Source of the DNA: CAZSPL01 sp964608735
GTDB taxonomy: Bacteria; JAJVIF01; JAPKYR01; CAZSPL01
Assembly (NCBI GenBank): GCA_964608735.1
Contig: CAZSPL010000051.1
Coordinates: 1-18,706 of the forward strand
Direction of reading: 5' to 3'
DNA length: 18,706 bases
Shown: one piece after another, positions 7,132 to 14,090 of the stretch
Layout: each line of letters starts with the position of its first letter
Numbering within the stretch: position 1 is the stretch's first letter
The notes under the pieces: generated by a model
The model's database searches: none
The model's input: the letters and a program-made list of their open reading frames with translations, nothing else
What the model was told of the DNA's origin: nothing
Translations under genes and position numbers: made by a program

Positions 7132-7605
7132 TTACCCGTTCCAAACGGCATCGTCCGGGTCGCCATGATGATGGGCAAGCCGTCCGCGCTGCATCGACGC
7201 ATCCGCAATCCGTTTATCATAAGCCCTGTAATTCGCCTCGGTCTGTTTGTCCTTCATTTCAATCGAGATCGCGATCATCCCGGCGAGGTATTCCCGCGCT
7301 TCGCTGAGTTCTCCGGCTTCGATGAAGGCATCGAGCTTGTCATCGACGAACCCGGGCCTGGGAGCATAAGGACGCGGCGCTGTCGGCTCGGGTATGTGCT
7401 CATCTTCGGGCCTTTTGCGCCACCACTTGGGACGCGGAGTGACATCGTCATAGAAGATATCTTTATCGACATATGTCACCGGGCCGCCGCCGTTGTACCA
7501 GGGCAGGCCGACCGACCACCCGTCACCGAGAAAGCGCGTCCAGATGACGTAGAAGACAATAATCGCTATCAGGCATCCAAGTCCATATCCGTGCCCGGTT
7601 TCCAA
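7132..7605 (-). CDS. Membrane protein of unrecognised family, paralogue 3 of 3 (TTG start)
   Basis: A 157-residue protein with one N-terminal membrane helix (about residues 10-25), an aromatic segment with several Trp, Tyr and Gly residues, a basic Pro/Arg linker, and the shared C-terminal helical domain beginning R-P-G-F-V-D-D-K-L-D. The start is TTG at 7605, with AAGGAG 9 bases upstream; no ATG is available before the membrane segment. It is first of the cluster in transcription order, and a TATAAT-like -10 lies at 7638-7643. The end is His/Asp-rich. The family was not recognised; domain order matches paralogue 2 most closely. Confidence 0.78.
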   Translation of the reverse strand: METGHGYGLGCLIAIIVFYVIWTRFLGDGWSVGLPWYNGGGPVTYVDKDIFYDDVTPRPKWWRKRPEDEHIPEPTAPRPYAPRPGFVDDKLDAFIEAGELSEAREYLAGMIAISIEMKDKQTEANYRAYDKRIADASMQRGRLAHHHGDPDDAVWNG

Positions 7606-7637
7606 TGCCGCTCGCTCCTTGAATGGGCCTCTCTTAC

Positions 7638-7643
7638 ATTATA
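7638..7643 (-). promoter_or_regulatory. Probable -10 box for the paralogue 3/2 transcript
   Basis: TATAAT on the minus strand, 33 bases upstream of the TTG start codon. No convincing -35 lies at 16-18 bases, so confidence is modest. Confidence 0.4.
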
Positions 7644-7686
7644 CGACGGAATTGAGGGACAGATGTTGCATGTGCGGGATTGGGAA

Positions 7687-7797
7687 GGGTAGCGCGTATC
7701 TATCTCCCGCTTGGCGGGAGTTCCGAGCGAAGCGAGGAATGATGCGCGCATCACGGCTACGCCGTCGCACAAGAGTGCGAATAGATACGCGCTACCC
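7687..7797. repeat. Small element with 17-bp perfect terminal inverted repeats
   Basis: GGGTAGCGCGTATCTAT (7687-7703) is the exact reverse complement of 7781-7797. Inside are further small stems: CTCCCGC/GCGGGAG (7704-7720) and GCAC/GTGC around AAGA near 7767-7778. The right half recurs at 5417-5471. The 111-bp size, terminal repeats and a second copy in the window suggest a MITE or REP-type unit. It lies in the divergent space between the membrane cluster and the aconitase-X gene. Confidence 0.82.
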
Positions 7798-7848
7798 GGC
7801 CCCTTTCCAACAGGCCAATATTACCGCTCCTCGACAGGCTCTTTCCGC

Positions 7849-7854
7849 TATAAT
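7849..7854 (+). promoter_or_regulatory. Probable -10 box for the aconitase-X large subunit gene
   Basis: TATAAT 21 bases before the ATG. TCGACA lies at 7831-7836, but the 12-base spacing is too short for a normal -35, so only the -10 is proposed. Confidence 0.4.
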
Positions 7855-7875
7855 ATGCCCGCAGGATGTGACCGT

Positions 7876-9138
7876 ATGAAACTCACCGACGACGAAAAAA
7901 TGATGCTTGATGGCGCGCGCGGCGAACCCGTCGCCCGGGCGCTCGATTACCTCGTGCAATTTGCCGATGCATTCGACGTCGAGCGCTTCATCGATGTCAT
8001 CTACGCCCATTACCCCGCCGAGATGTCCATCTATCGCGGCACCGTCGAGGACGCCGTCGACTATGCTTCCACCGGCGCGCGGGTTTGCATCCCAACCACG
8101 TCATCCACCCTCGCATGCGACCTTGACAAGTGGGACGCCCAGGGATGCCCGAAACCGCTCTACGATTTGCAGGCACGCGTGGTCGATGCCCACCGCGCGA
8201 TGGGAATCCTCGGCACTTACACCTGCACGCCGCAGCTTCTCGGGTTCATCCCCCCGCGCGGCTCATACATCATCAGCGTCGAATCATCCGCCATCATCTA
8301 TTTCAATTCCGTACTCGGCGCGCGCACCAATCGCGGCGGGGTGTTCACGCGATACTCCGCCGTCACCGGCAAATACCCGCTGATGGGATACCTGCTCGAT
8401 GAAAACCGCCGCGGGACGCATCGCATCGAAATCGACCTCGAACCCGGCGAGCTGAAATCCACCGCCGATTATTCCGCGCTTGGATTCGCCGCCGGCGCGT
8501 TCGTCGGAAGCGAAGTACCGGTGTTCACGCGGCTCGGATGTCCGACGCATATCGACATGCTCGCACTCGGCGCCGCGCTCGCCACATCGGGTTCGGTCAC
8601 TCTTTTCCATGCGCCGGGACATACCGCCGAAGCCGCGAGCGTGGAGGATGCATTCAAGGGGCGCGAGCCGAAGGACTCGCTTCGAATCGGCGCGAAGGAA
8701 ATCGCCGATGTCTACGACAAGCTGACGAATATCGCGCCCGGGGCGAAGATAGATTTCGTGACGCTCGGATGCCCGCATTACGACCTCGACCAGGTGCGTT
8801 ATGTCGCGGAATGGCTGAAGGAGCGGGATGCGAAGGTGCATCGCGATGTCCGCACCTGGATATGCACCAACCGCATGACCCGGCAGGCCGCGACATGGCA
8901 TGGGTATTCGCAAACCATCGAGGATGCCGGCGCGCTTCTCGTATGCGACTCATGCCCGGTCGAGAGCCACATGCGCGCGTCTACGTGCAATGAGTACGGC
9001 CTTACGGTGCCGAATGTCGAGGCGATGGTGACCGATTCATGCAAGATGGCGCGCTACGTCGGCGATTTGATAGGCTGCAAAACCGCCCTCGCGAACAGGG
9101 ATAGATGCCTGGAAGCGGCGGTTGCGGGGCGATTATAA
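7876..9138 (+). CDS. Aconitase X large (catalytic) subunit, DUF521 family
   Basis: A 420-residue protein of the aconitase-X large subunit family, an iron-sulfur dehydratase related to aconitase. Known members include archaeal phosphomevalonate dehydratase and bacterial cis-3-hydroxy-L-proline dehydratase. Visible family blocks: T-S-S-T-L-A-C81-D, G-C91-P-K-P, a glycine- and arginine-rich block G-A-R-T-N-R-G-G (148-155), T-L-G-C299-P-H, W-I-C330-T-N-R, C357-D-S-C360-P and D-S-C389-K. These cysteines are the candidate cluster ligands. I chose ATG 7876 (MKLTDDE) because the upstream frame runs into the 7687-7797 repeat. The matching small subunit is not adjacent but 1.2 kb downstream, past an opposite-strand gene. 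The sub-type, and so the substrate, cannot be settled by eye. Confidence 0.92.
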   Translation: MKLTDDEKMMLDGARGEPVARALDYLVQFADAFDVERFIDVIYAHYPAEMSIYRGTVEDAVDYASTGARVCIPTTSSTLACDLDKWDAQGCPKPLYDLQARVVDAHRAMGILGTYTCTPQLLGFIPPRGSYIISVESSAIIYFNSVLGARTNRGGVFTRYSAVTGKYPLMGYLLDENRRGTHRIEIDLEPGELKSTADYSALGFAAGAFVGSEVPVFTRLGCPTHIDMLALGAALATSGSVTLFHAPGHTAEAASVEDAFKGREPKDSLRIGAKEIADVYDKLTNIAPGAKIDFVTLGCPHYDLDQVRYVAEWLKERDAKVHRDVRTWICTNRMTRQAATWHGYSQTIEDAGALLVCDSCPVESHMRASTCNEYGLTVPNVEAMVTDSCKMARYVGDLIGCKTALANRDRCLEAAVAGRL

Positions 9139-9146
9139 ATCGCCAC

Positions 9147-9171
9147 AAAAAAACCGCGGCGAATACCGCGG
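9147..9171 (-). terminator. Rho-independent terminator of the BNR-like gene
   Basis: CCGCGG (9166-9171) pairs with CCGCGG (9154-9159) around six bases, and on the minus strand this is followed by seven T. It lies 27 bp past the stop of the minus-strand gene. The end of the AcnX frame also has a GGCGATT/AATCGCC stem (9128-9144). Confidence 0.8.
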
Positions 9172-9197
9172 CTCCTTCGAAAATTCAAATTCAATCC

Positions 9198-10217
9198 TTA
9201 GTCCACTTCCACGATAGTACACGTACGATAGAATATATCCAGCGTACCCGTATCCCCCTCGGCCTGGTACGCGAATGTAATACCGCCCGCGCCGTTGGGA
9301 TATATATCGGGCAATCCCGCATTTGCATGCACGTTCACCTGCACGGGGTCGCTGAATTCATCATCCGCGTCCATCTTCCACTGGCAGTAAACATCCCCGC
9401 CTGTTTCATAGCTCAGGAAAATGAAATCGTCGCCGAACGCCTCCGCGGCGGCTGCCTCGGTATCGCTCGGGTCGTCGGACGATGTCGTCGCATTGGATAC
9501 GGCGGCGAAATCCCAGCTCGCGCCATCCGTCGAAACGCCGTATATCAAATCGCTGTCCGAGCCAACCCCCGCCCTGAACGCAACAAGCAGCCTGTCGGCG
9601 TCATCCACCCACAAGCCGGGGTCGGGAGTGGTGCTATAACCCCCGGTACCGCCGTTGAAAATCGTGTCGTCATCGGTCCATGAAGTCCCGCTGATGTCAT
9701 CCGACGAAAGCATGTGCACCGTACCGCCTGCTCCTTCGGTCCAATAAAGCAGCCTGCAGATTCCGTCCGATGTCTTTCCGGACGAGCGCGGGGTGCTAAG
9801 CCATCCGCCCGGGATGTTGATGTATTCGGTGCCGCTGTATACGGGCCAAGTCCCGGTACCGCCCTGGTTGGGTAAATCCCCGCGGCGCATCCTTATCACA
9901 TTGCCGCTGTCGCCGAACATCATCGGGTATCCTTCGCTCGTGTACAACATCTCCCCCGCATGCGCCACCGACGTGCCCGAATGCGAACCGCACAGGCTGT
10001 TGTTCTCCGGGGAATACGGCAGCTCGAACGGAAGCCGTCCCAGCGTATGCCCGGGGGGATTATTGTATGTGAACCAGAGATAGCCGTCGGGTCCGTCGGT
10101 AATCTTCGCGTTGAAGGAATTGTCATATCCGCCATGGCTGTTCCAGTAACCGAAATGCCCGGCGAAGCCGAATGTCTGCCCGTTGTCGGTTGAATACGAT
10201 TCCCTTGGATAATTCAC
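9198..10217 (-). CDS. BNR/sialidase-like repeat protein, probably 5'-truncated
   Basis: The open frame gives 339 residues starting at a GTG (10217) with no visible ribosome site. Asp-box-like motifs are visible: S-T-D-N-G-Q-T-F at residues 9-16, and S-T-D-G-A-S-W further on. Other strands alternate in a beta-propeller pattern (for example PDGYLWFTYNN, DADRLLVAFRAG, GDDFIFLSY, AGGITFAYQ). Proteins of this kind are usually secreted, but there is no signal peptide and the frame begins within a blade, with in-frame stops just upstream. I infer loss of the 5' part. It lies between, and opposite to, the two aconitase-X subunit genes, which suggests an insertion or rearrangement. It keeps a good terminator. 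Whether it is expressed is unclear. Confidence 0.6.
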   Translation of the reverse strand: MNYPRESYSTDNGQTFGFAGHFGYWNSHGGYDNSFNAKITDGPDGYLWFTYNNPPGHTLGRLPFELPYSPENNSLCGSHSGTSVAHAGEMLYTSEGYPMMFGDSGNVIRMRRGDLPNQGGTGTWPVYSGTEYINIPGGWLSTPRSSGKTSDGICRLLYWTEGAGGTVHMLSSDDISGTSWTDDDTIFNGGTGGYSTTPDPGLWVDDADRLLVAFRAGVGSDSDLIYGVSTDGASWDFAAVSNATTSSDDPSDTEAAAAEAFGDDFIFLSYETGGDVYCQWKMDADDEFSDPVQVNVHANAGLPDIYPNGAGGITFAYQAEGDTGTLDIFYRTCTIVEVD

Positions 10218-10317
10218 CCGAAATTATTAGATGTTAACAGCGGGTTTTTATTAGCGCGCCTGTCCGTGAAATACATCTTGCCCGGCTTTCAGCGCCGTTT
10301 GACGGCCCACGATGCCA

Positions 10318-10343
10318 TTGAAAGCCTGTTTTGCTGATATAAT
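10318..10343 (+). promoter_or_regulatory. Extended -10 promoter for the aconitase-X small subunit and dipeptidase
   Basis: TATAAT at 10338-10343 is preceded by TG at 10335-10336 (extended -10). TTGAAA at 10318-10323 is a possible -35 at a short 14-base spacing. The small-subunit ATG follows 32 bases later. This would let the small subunit be transcribed apart from the large one. Confidence 0.5.
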
Positions 10344-10375
10344 TAACCGCATCATTGAGATTTGGAAGGGCAACA

Positions 10376-10774
10376 ATGCCGACCATGAAATGCCGCGGTG
10401 TAGTCAAGGGACGAGTCGAAGCAGAAGCGCTCGTATGTAAAAATGCGTTCAGCTTCCTCGGCGACGTCGACATGGACACCGGCGTCATCATCGCGAGGGG
10501 ACACGAGCACGAAGGCAAATCCATCGCGGGAAAAATCCTCGTCTATCCCGAAACCAAGGGCTCGTCGGGAGGATGCGTAGTGTTGATGGTACTCGCGAAG
10601 CTGGACAAACAGCCCGCGGCAATCGTACTCGAAAAAGCCGCCGACCCGAACATCGTCGAAGGGGCCATCATCTCCGGCATCGCGCTCGTATGCGAACCCG
10701 ATATGCCGATTGCGGCCATCCCGAACGGCGCGGTGATTACGGTCGACGCGAATGAAGGAGCGATCGCATACTGA
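10376..10774 (+). CDS. Aconitase X small (swivel) subunit, DUF126 family
   Basis: A 132-residue protein matching the aconitase-X swivel domain, which pairs with the large subunit to complete the active site. Family pattern: C-R-G-V-V-x-G near the start, F-L-G-D-V-D-x-x-T-G-V, H-x-x-x-G-K-S-I-A-G-K-I-L-V-Y-P, and the active-site loop K61-G-S-S-G-G. Start ATG 10376 has GGAAGGG five bases upstream. In other genomes the two subunits are commonly adjacent or fused; here the large subunit ends at 9138. The dipeptidase ATG comes one base after this gene's TGA, so the two are a tight translational unit. Confidence 0.92.
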   Translation: MPTMKCRGVVKGRVEAEALVCKNAFSFLGDVDMDTGVIIARGHEHEGKSIAGKILVYPETKGSSGGCVVLMVLAKLDKQPAAIVLEKAADPNIVEGAIISGIALVCEPDMPIAAIPNGAVITVDANEGAIAY

Positions 10775-10775
10775 T

Positions 10776-11792
10776 ATGGACAAACCCCGCCACAATCCCA
10801 CATTCGATGCACAAGCCTTCTGCAGGGAGAATTTCCTGCTCGATGCGCACTCCGACATTTTCTGGCACGTCGATGAAACCGGCTACGATATCCTCTCTCT
10901 CAACACCGAGCGCCATTTCGACATCCCGCGCGCAAAACAGGGCGGACTCGATGTCATCGTGACCGCTGCCTGCTACGACCCCGCGCACCAACAGGTCGGC
11001 GACCCCGGCGAATATATACTTCACATGATGAATTTGATGAACGACACCGCCGCGCGCTCCGGCGGCACATTCGTCAAGCTCGCATCGAAAACCGACCTGC
11101 GGGCATTCGCGCCCGACGACAAGCGCCTCGGGTATATCATCGCGATGGAAGGCGCCGCCCCGCTGAAAGGCGACATCGCCGGCTTCGATAAATTCTTCGA
11201 CGAAGGCATGCGCCTGCTTACGCTGACCCACAACGCGTCCAACGAAGTTTCCCAGGGTGTCGATGAAACCGAAAGCCCCTACTTCATCTCCGGCTTCGGG
11301 TGGGAACTCATCGCCGCGTGCGAGGAGAAAGGTGTGCTCATCGACGCCGCACACCTTCATTCCGAAAACATCAAGTACCTCCTCGACTTCCTCGCCCGCC
11401 CGTTCACCGTATCCCACACCGCGTGCCGCGCGCTCGTCGACAACCGGCGCAATATACACGACGACCACCTCTTCGAGCTCGGACGTCTCGGATGCGTCGT
11501 CGGCATCGACCTGATTCAGCTGCATATCAAGTCCGGCCCGGACCATTTGAGTGCGACCATCGATGATTTCCTCGACCACATAGAGCACGCGGTCGAAGTC
11601 GCGGGGATTGACGCGGTCGGCATCGGCTCCGATATGGACATCATCCACCCGCTGCCGAAAGGCCTGACCGATGCGTCATCCTATCCAGCCATCGCCGCCG
11701 GCCTCTACGCGCGCGGGTTCGATGAAGAGGGCATCGCGAAAATCATGGGCGGCAATTTCCGCCGCCTGTTTCTTGATATGCTGCCGGGATAA
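10776..11792 (+). CDS. Membrane dipeptidase family protein (peptidase M19, renal dipeptidase-like)
   Basis: A 338-residue zinc-dependent amidohydrolase-fold peptidase. Metal motifs: L-D-A-H25-S-D27 (the HxD pair), A-M-E-G-A-A-P (bridging acid), L-T-H-N-A-S-N, V-L-I-D-A-A-H-L-H (usual form DLSH), T-V-S-H-T-A-C-R and G-I-G-S-D-M-D near the end. Length is near the bacterial norm. No signal peptide is seen, so it should be cytoplasmic. The ATG overlaps the region just after the small aconitase-X subunit stop, and GAAGGAG lies 15 bases upstream; an in-frame ATG at 10752 would overlap the upstream gene. Family members cleave dipeptides, sometimes with D- or imino-acid residues. The link with aconitase X could mean a peptide or imino-acid breakdown route (inference). 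Confidence 0.92.
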   Translation: MDKPRHNPTFDAQAFCRENFLLDAHSDIFWHVDETGYDILSLNTERHFDIPRAKQGGLDVIVTAACYDPAHQQVGDPGEYILHMMNLMNDTAARSGGTFVKLASKTDLRAFAPDDKRLGYIIAMEGAAPLKGDIAGFDKFFDEGMRLLTLTHNASNEVSQGVDETESPYFISGFGWELIAACEEKGVLIDAAHLHSENIKYLLDFLARPFTVSHTACRALVDNRRNIHDDHLFELGRLGCVVGIDLIQLHIKSGPDHLSATIDDFLDHIEHAVEVAGIDAVGIGSDMDIIHPLPKGLTDASSYPAIAAGLYARGFDEEGIAKIMGGNFRRLFLDMLPG

Positions 11793-11796
11793 ATTC

Positions 11797-11839
11797 CTGG
11801 TGCCACGGGCACGCGAGTCTTCGAGCTTGCCCGTGTCTT
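11797..11839. repeat. Palindromic intergenic repeat, family 1, copy B
   Basis: Begins four bases after the dipeptidase stop. It matches the reverse complement of 38-80 at 42 of 43 positions. It can form a hairpin from TGCCACGGGCA-type and TGCCCGTG-type arms and may act as the transcript end. Confidence 0.85.
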
Positions 11840-11896
11840 CGGCCGCTCGCTAATGGTCGCGGTTCGGTTGACTTGTAAAAGCCAAACTCGGTGTGG

Positions 11897-11995
11897 CACG
11901 GACAAGCGTCAACCAGTTTTCATCATACTGCCACGACGTCTGAAGCTTGTCCGTGTCTTGGTCCCCTCCCTCACGGTCGGGGCTCGGGCTCTCTT
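11897..11995. repeat. Inverted-repeat element, family 4, copy A
   Basis: CACGGACAAGC (11897-11907) is the exact reverse complement of 11945-11955. The segment 11942-11995 matches 13983-14036 at about 50 of 54 positions. Both family 1 and family 4 use arms built from the same CACGGGCAAGC theme, so they may be derivatives of one ancestor. The interval 11793-12077 contains no gene that I can support. Confidence 0.75.
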
Positions 11996-12030
11996 CGAGC
12001 TTGCCCGTGATGAAAATTGAATAAATGTAA

Positions 12031-12052
12031 CCCGCGAATCCCATTTCGCGGG
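12031..12052 (+). promoter_or_regulatory. Hairpin in the leader of the QueD-like gene
   Basis: CCCGCGAA (12031-12038) pairs with TTCGCGGG (12045-12052) around a six-base loop, 25 bases before the ATG. No T-run follows. I could not match it to a preQ1 riboswitch, so a role in control is only a possibility. Confidence 0.35.
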
Positions 12053-12077
12053 CACTATCCCGGGTCAGAGGTACGCC

Positions 12078-12458
12078 ATGTATGAAATAACCGTTATTGA
12101 ACATTTCTGCGCCGCGCATTTCCTGCGAGAATACAAGGGCAAATGCGAATCGATGCACGGGCATAATTACCGCGTCGAGTTCAGCGTTATAGGTCCCGAC
12201 CTCGACAACGCCGGCATGCTCTATGATTTTAAAAAGGTGCGCGCCGTGCTTCATGAATTGCTCGAACAATGGGACCACACGGTGCTCAACGATGTCGAGC
12301 CGTTCGGGAAGATCAATCCCACCGCGGAGAACATCGCTCGCGAAGTCTGCCTCGGCATGGTGAAACGCCTCGATTTGAAATCCGCTCACGCCGCGAGATG
12401 CGATGTGTGGGAGACCGAACGCTCCCGCGCGGGATTCTCGGTCGGAATCGCCGGGTAA
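12078..12458 (+). CDS. queD: 6-carboxytetrahydropterin synthase / 6-pyruvoyl-tetrahydropterin synthase family
   Basis: A 126-residue T-fold enzyme. QueD turns dihydroneopterin triphosphate into 6-carboxytetrahydropterin, an early step to queuosine and other 7-deazaguanines. Zinc ligands are H14 (C-A-A-H-F-L), H27 and H29 (C23-E-S-M-H-G-H). C23 is the catalytic cysteine spaced as in QueD. D66-H67 (W-D-H-T-V-L-N-D), P-T-A-E-N-I-A (81-87) and the late W-E112-T-E complete the family pattern. AGAGGT precedes the ATG by 5 bases. No other queuosine gene is nearby, so the alternative assignment as a PTPS-like pterin enzyme is not excluded. Confidence 0.88.
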   Translation: MYEITVIEHFCAAHFLREYKGKCESMHGHNYRVEFSVIGPDLDNAGMLYDFKKVRAVLHELLEQWDHTVLNDVEPFGKINPTAENIAREVCLGMVKRLDLKSAHAARCDVWETERSRAGFSVGIAG

Positions 12459-12563
12459 GCCGCCGGGCGAAAATATCCAATCCGATTAATGAATATTAGC
12501 CCCTCCGGCGATGTTTTCCCTGATATTAAGTAAGTAGCACTAAGGCGGAATCGGGTAGAAGGC

Positions 12564-13718
12564 ATGATTCCAATAGCAGCGTTGGGGCTTACAGCCATTG
12601 CGGGTATCCTTTATCTCGTGCTCCTGGATTACCGGGCGCGGCGTAAGCGCACGGGGAATCTTTATGCCCCCCGGACGACAAGCGAGCGCATCGCCGAAGG
12701 CATCACCGCGCGCGCGTCGGGACGCGAACCTGTCACCCCGCTTATCATGGGACATCCCCCCGAGATAGCCCGCGACGAACACGCGGGCGAACTCGGTGAA
12801 GCGCCCGAAGGGCCCCACCTTCCCGATGCGATCGCCATCGGCACGCTCCACGACCACTTCCCCTTGAATCCGGAGTGGGAAGGCTGGCTCTATCTTCCGG
12901 CAAAGCTCAGCCGCGTGACGTTCGACGATATCGACTACCACGTTCACAGCCTCAGCCAGCTTCCGTCGAACAACTTCCCCGCGCTCAAGGAAATCGAGCG
13001 CGACGGCTCTTCGGCGGATGATGTCTGCAGGATCATACAGAGCGACTGGAACCTCTCGGTGCGCATTCTCAAGCTTGCCAACTCGGCTTTTTATTCGATG
13101 AACGAAGAGGTCAGCGACGTCAAGCGCGCGATAACCCTTCTCGGATTCGAGACCGTGCGCTCGCTTATATATGTCAACATCATACTCGACAGCCTCGGGC
13201 AGGATTTCGGCCCGATATCGGCGCGCCCGATATTCCAGCATTGCCTCGCGACGAGCTGCGCCGCGACATTCTTCGCCAACGGCGGCAACCCGGCATCGCG
13301 CAATCTCGTCGCCACCGCCGGGCTGTTTCACGACATCGGGAAGCTCGTATGCGCCAAGATAAACCGGTTGAAGACCGAAGCCGCCCTCGACGCCATCGAC
13401 AAGAACAACGCGTTCGACTACACGCAGCTCGAAAAATTCGGCATAAGCCATTACCTCATCACCAAGCTGCTCCTCGATATGTGGCATTTCCCCGCCGCCC
13501 TGACCGGTTCGATAATCGGGCTCGCGCCGCACGCGCCGGTCATGACCCACGATGCGCGGGCCTTGAAGAACGCGAACCTTTTCGCGTCGCACATCGGCTA
13601 CACCGCATGCGGCACGGAGATGGATACCACCGACTGCAACTTCAGGATGTCGCCGGAGCGCGAATCGCAACTCGCGTCGGACATCCGCTCGAAAGTCGAT
13701 ATCTTCACCAAAATTTGA
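12564..13718 (+). CDS. Membrane-anchored HDOD domain protein
   Basis: A 384-residue protein with one N-terminal membrane helix (about residues 3-22) followed by R-A-R-R-K-R, so the rest should be cytoplasmic. A low-complexity linker leads to an HDOD domain from about 125 to 325: L-P-S-N-N-F-P-A-L-K-E-I, then S-D-W-N-L-S-V-R-I-L-K-L-A-N-S-A-F-Y (160-177), A-I-T-L-L-G-F-E-T-V-R, and L-F-H256-D257-I-G-K-L. HDOD proteins are linked to bacterial signalling. The HD pair is present, but I cannot tell whether the site is catalytic. The ATG follows AGAAGG closely. No sensor or GGDEF domain is attached, and the neighbours give no partner. Confidence 0.88.
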   Translation: MIPIAALGLTAIAGILYLVLLDYRARRKRTGNLYAPRTTSERIAEGITARASGREPVTPLIMGHPPEIARDEHAGELGEAPEGPHLPDAIAIGTLHDHFPLNPEWEGWLYLPAKLSRVTFDDIDYHVHSLSQLPSNNFPALKEIERDGSSADDVCRIIQSDWNLSVRILKLANSAFYSMNEEVSDVKRAITLLGFETVRSLIYVNIILDSLGQDFGPISARPIFQHCLATSCAATFFANGGNPASRNLVATAGLFHDIGKLVCAKINRLKTEAALDAIDKNNAFDYTQLEKFGISHYLITKLLLDMWHFPAALTGSIIGLAPHAPVMTHDARALKNANLFASHIGYTACGTEMDTTDCNFRMSPERESQLASDIRSKVDIFTKI

Positions 13719-13767
13719 ATCTGTGATGTATCCGTTTATCCCTTATTCTTTATACGTAGAGACGCAT

Positions 13768-13907
13768 GGTGCCACGGGNNNNNNNNNNNNNNNNNNNNNN
13801 NNNNNNNNNNNNNNNNNNNNNNNNNNNNNNNNNNNNNNNNNNNNNNNNNNNNNNNNNNNNNNNNNNNNNNNNNNNNNNACGCGAGTCTTCGAGCTTACCC
13901 GTGTCTT
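13768..13907. repeat. Palindromic intergenic repeat, family 1, copy C, split by an assembly gap
   Basis: GGTGCCACGGG (13768-13778) runs into the gap, and ACGCGAGTCTTCGAGCTT resumes at 13879. Joined with a single C these would rebuild the family 1 repeat seen at 11797-11839. One arm base differs (TTACCCGTG for TTGCCCGTG). It follows the HDOD gene. Confidence 0.8.
13779..13878. other. Assembly gap of 100 N
   Basis: Exactly 100 undetermined bases, as used for gaps of unknown length. It falls inside a repeat that is present elsewhere in this window. The true content and length of this stretch are unknown, and the HDOD and oxidoreductase genes may be further apart, or closer, than shown. Confidence 0.98.
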
Positions 13908-13982
13908 TGTCTCTATCATTCAACTAAACCCGTGTGCCACGGTCAAGCGTCGGCCAACCCTCCTCGCCCCGCCAACCCTTAC

Positions 13983-14036
13983 GAAGCTTGCCCGTGTCTA
14001 TGTCCCCTCCCTGACGGTCGGGGCTCGGGCTCTCTT
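13983..14036. repeat. Inverted-repeat element, family 4, copy B
   Basis: Matches 11942-11995 over 54 bp with about four differences, including the shared block GACGGTCGGGGCTCGGGC or CACGG-form. The left arm CACGGTCAAGC occurs upstream near 13936 and is a degraded form of the arm in copy A. Confidence 0.75.
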
Positions 14037-14090
14037 GATTTTTTTTCGCATTAAAAAACAAGCATGTGTGGCACGGGCAGTTTCTCACAC

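Noticed and set aside
10737..11648. Open frame of 303 codons on the minus strand opposite the dipeptidase
   Set aside because: Antisense to a gene with conserved metal motifs; the translation shows no family pattern.
12000..12077. preQ1 riboswitch upstream of the QueD-like gene
   Set aside because: A hairpin is present, but I could not find the short pseudoknot tail or the conserved loop of preQ1 classes.
12540..13670. Long open frame of 376 codons on the minus strand opposite the HDOD gene
   Set aside because: It is a shadow of a clear HDOD gene in GC-rich DNA, and its translation is Arg/Gly/Val-rich with no recognisable domain.
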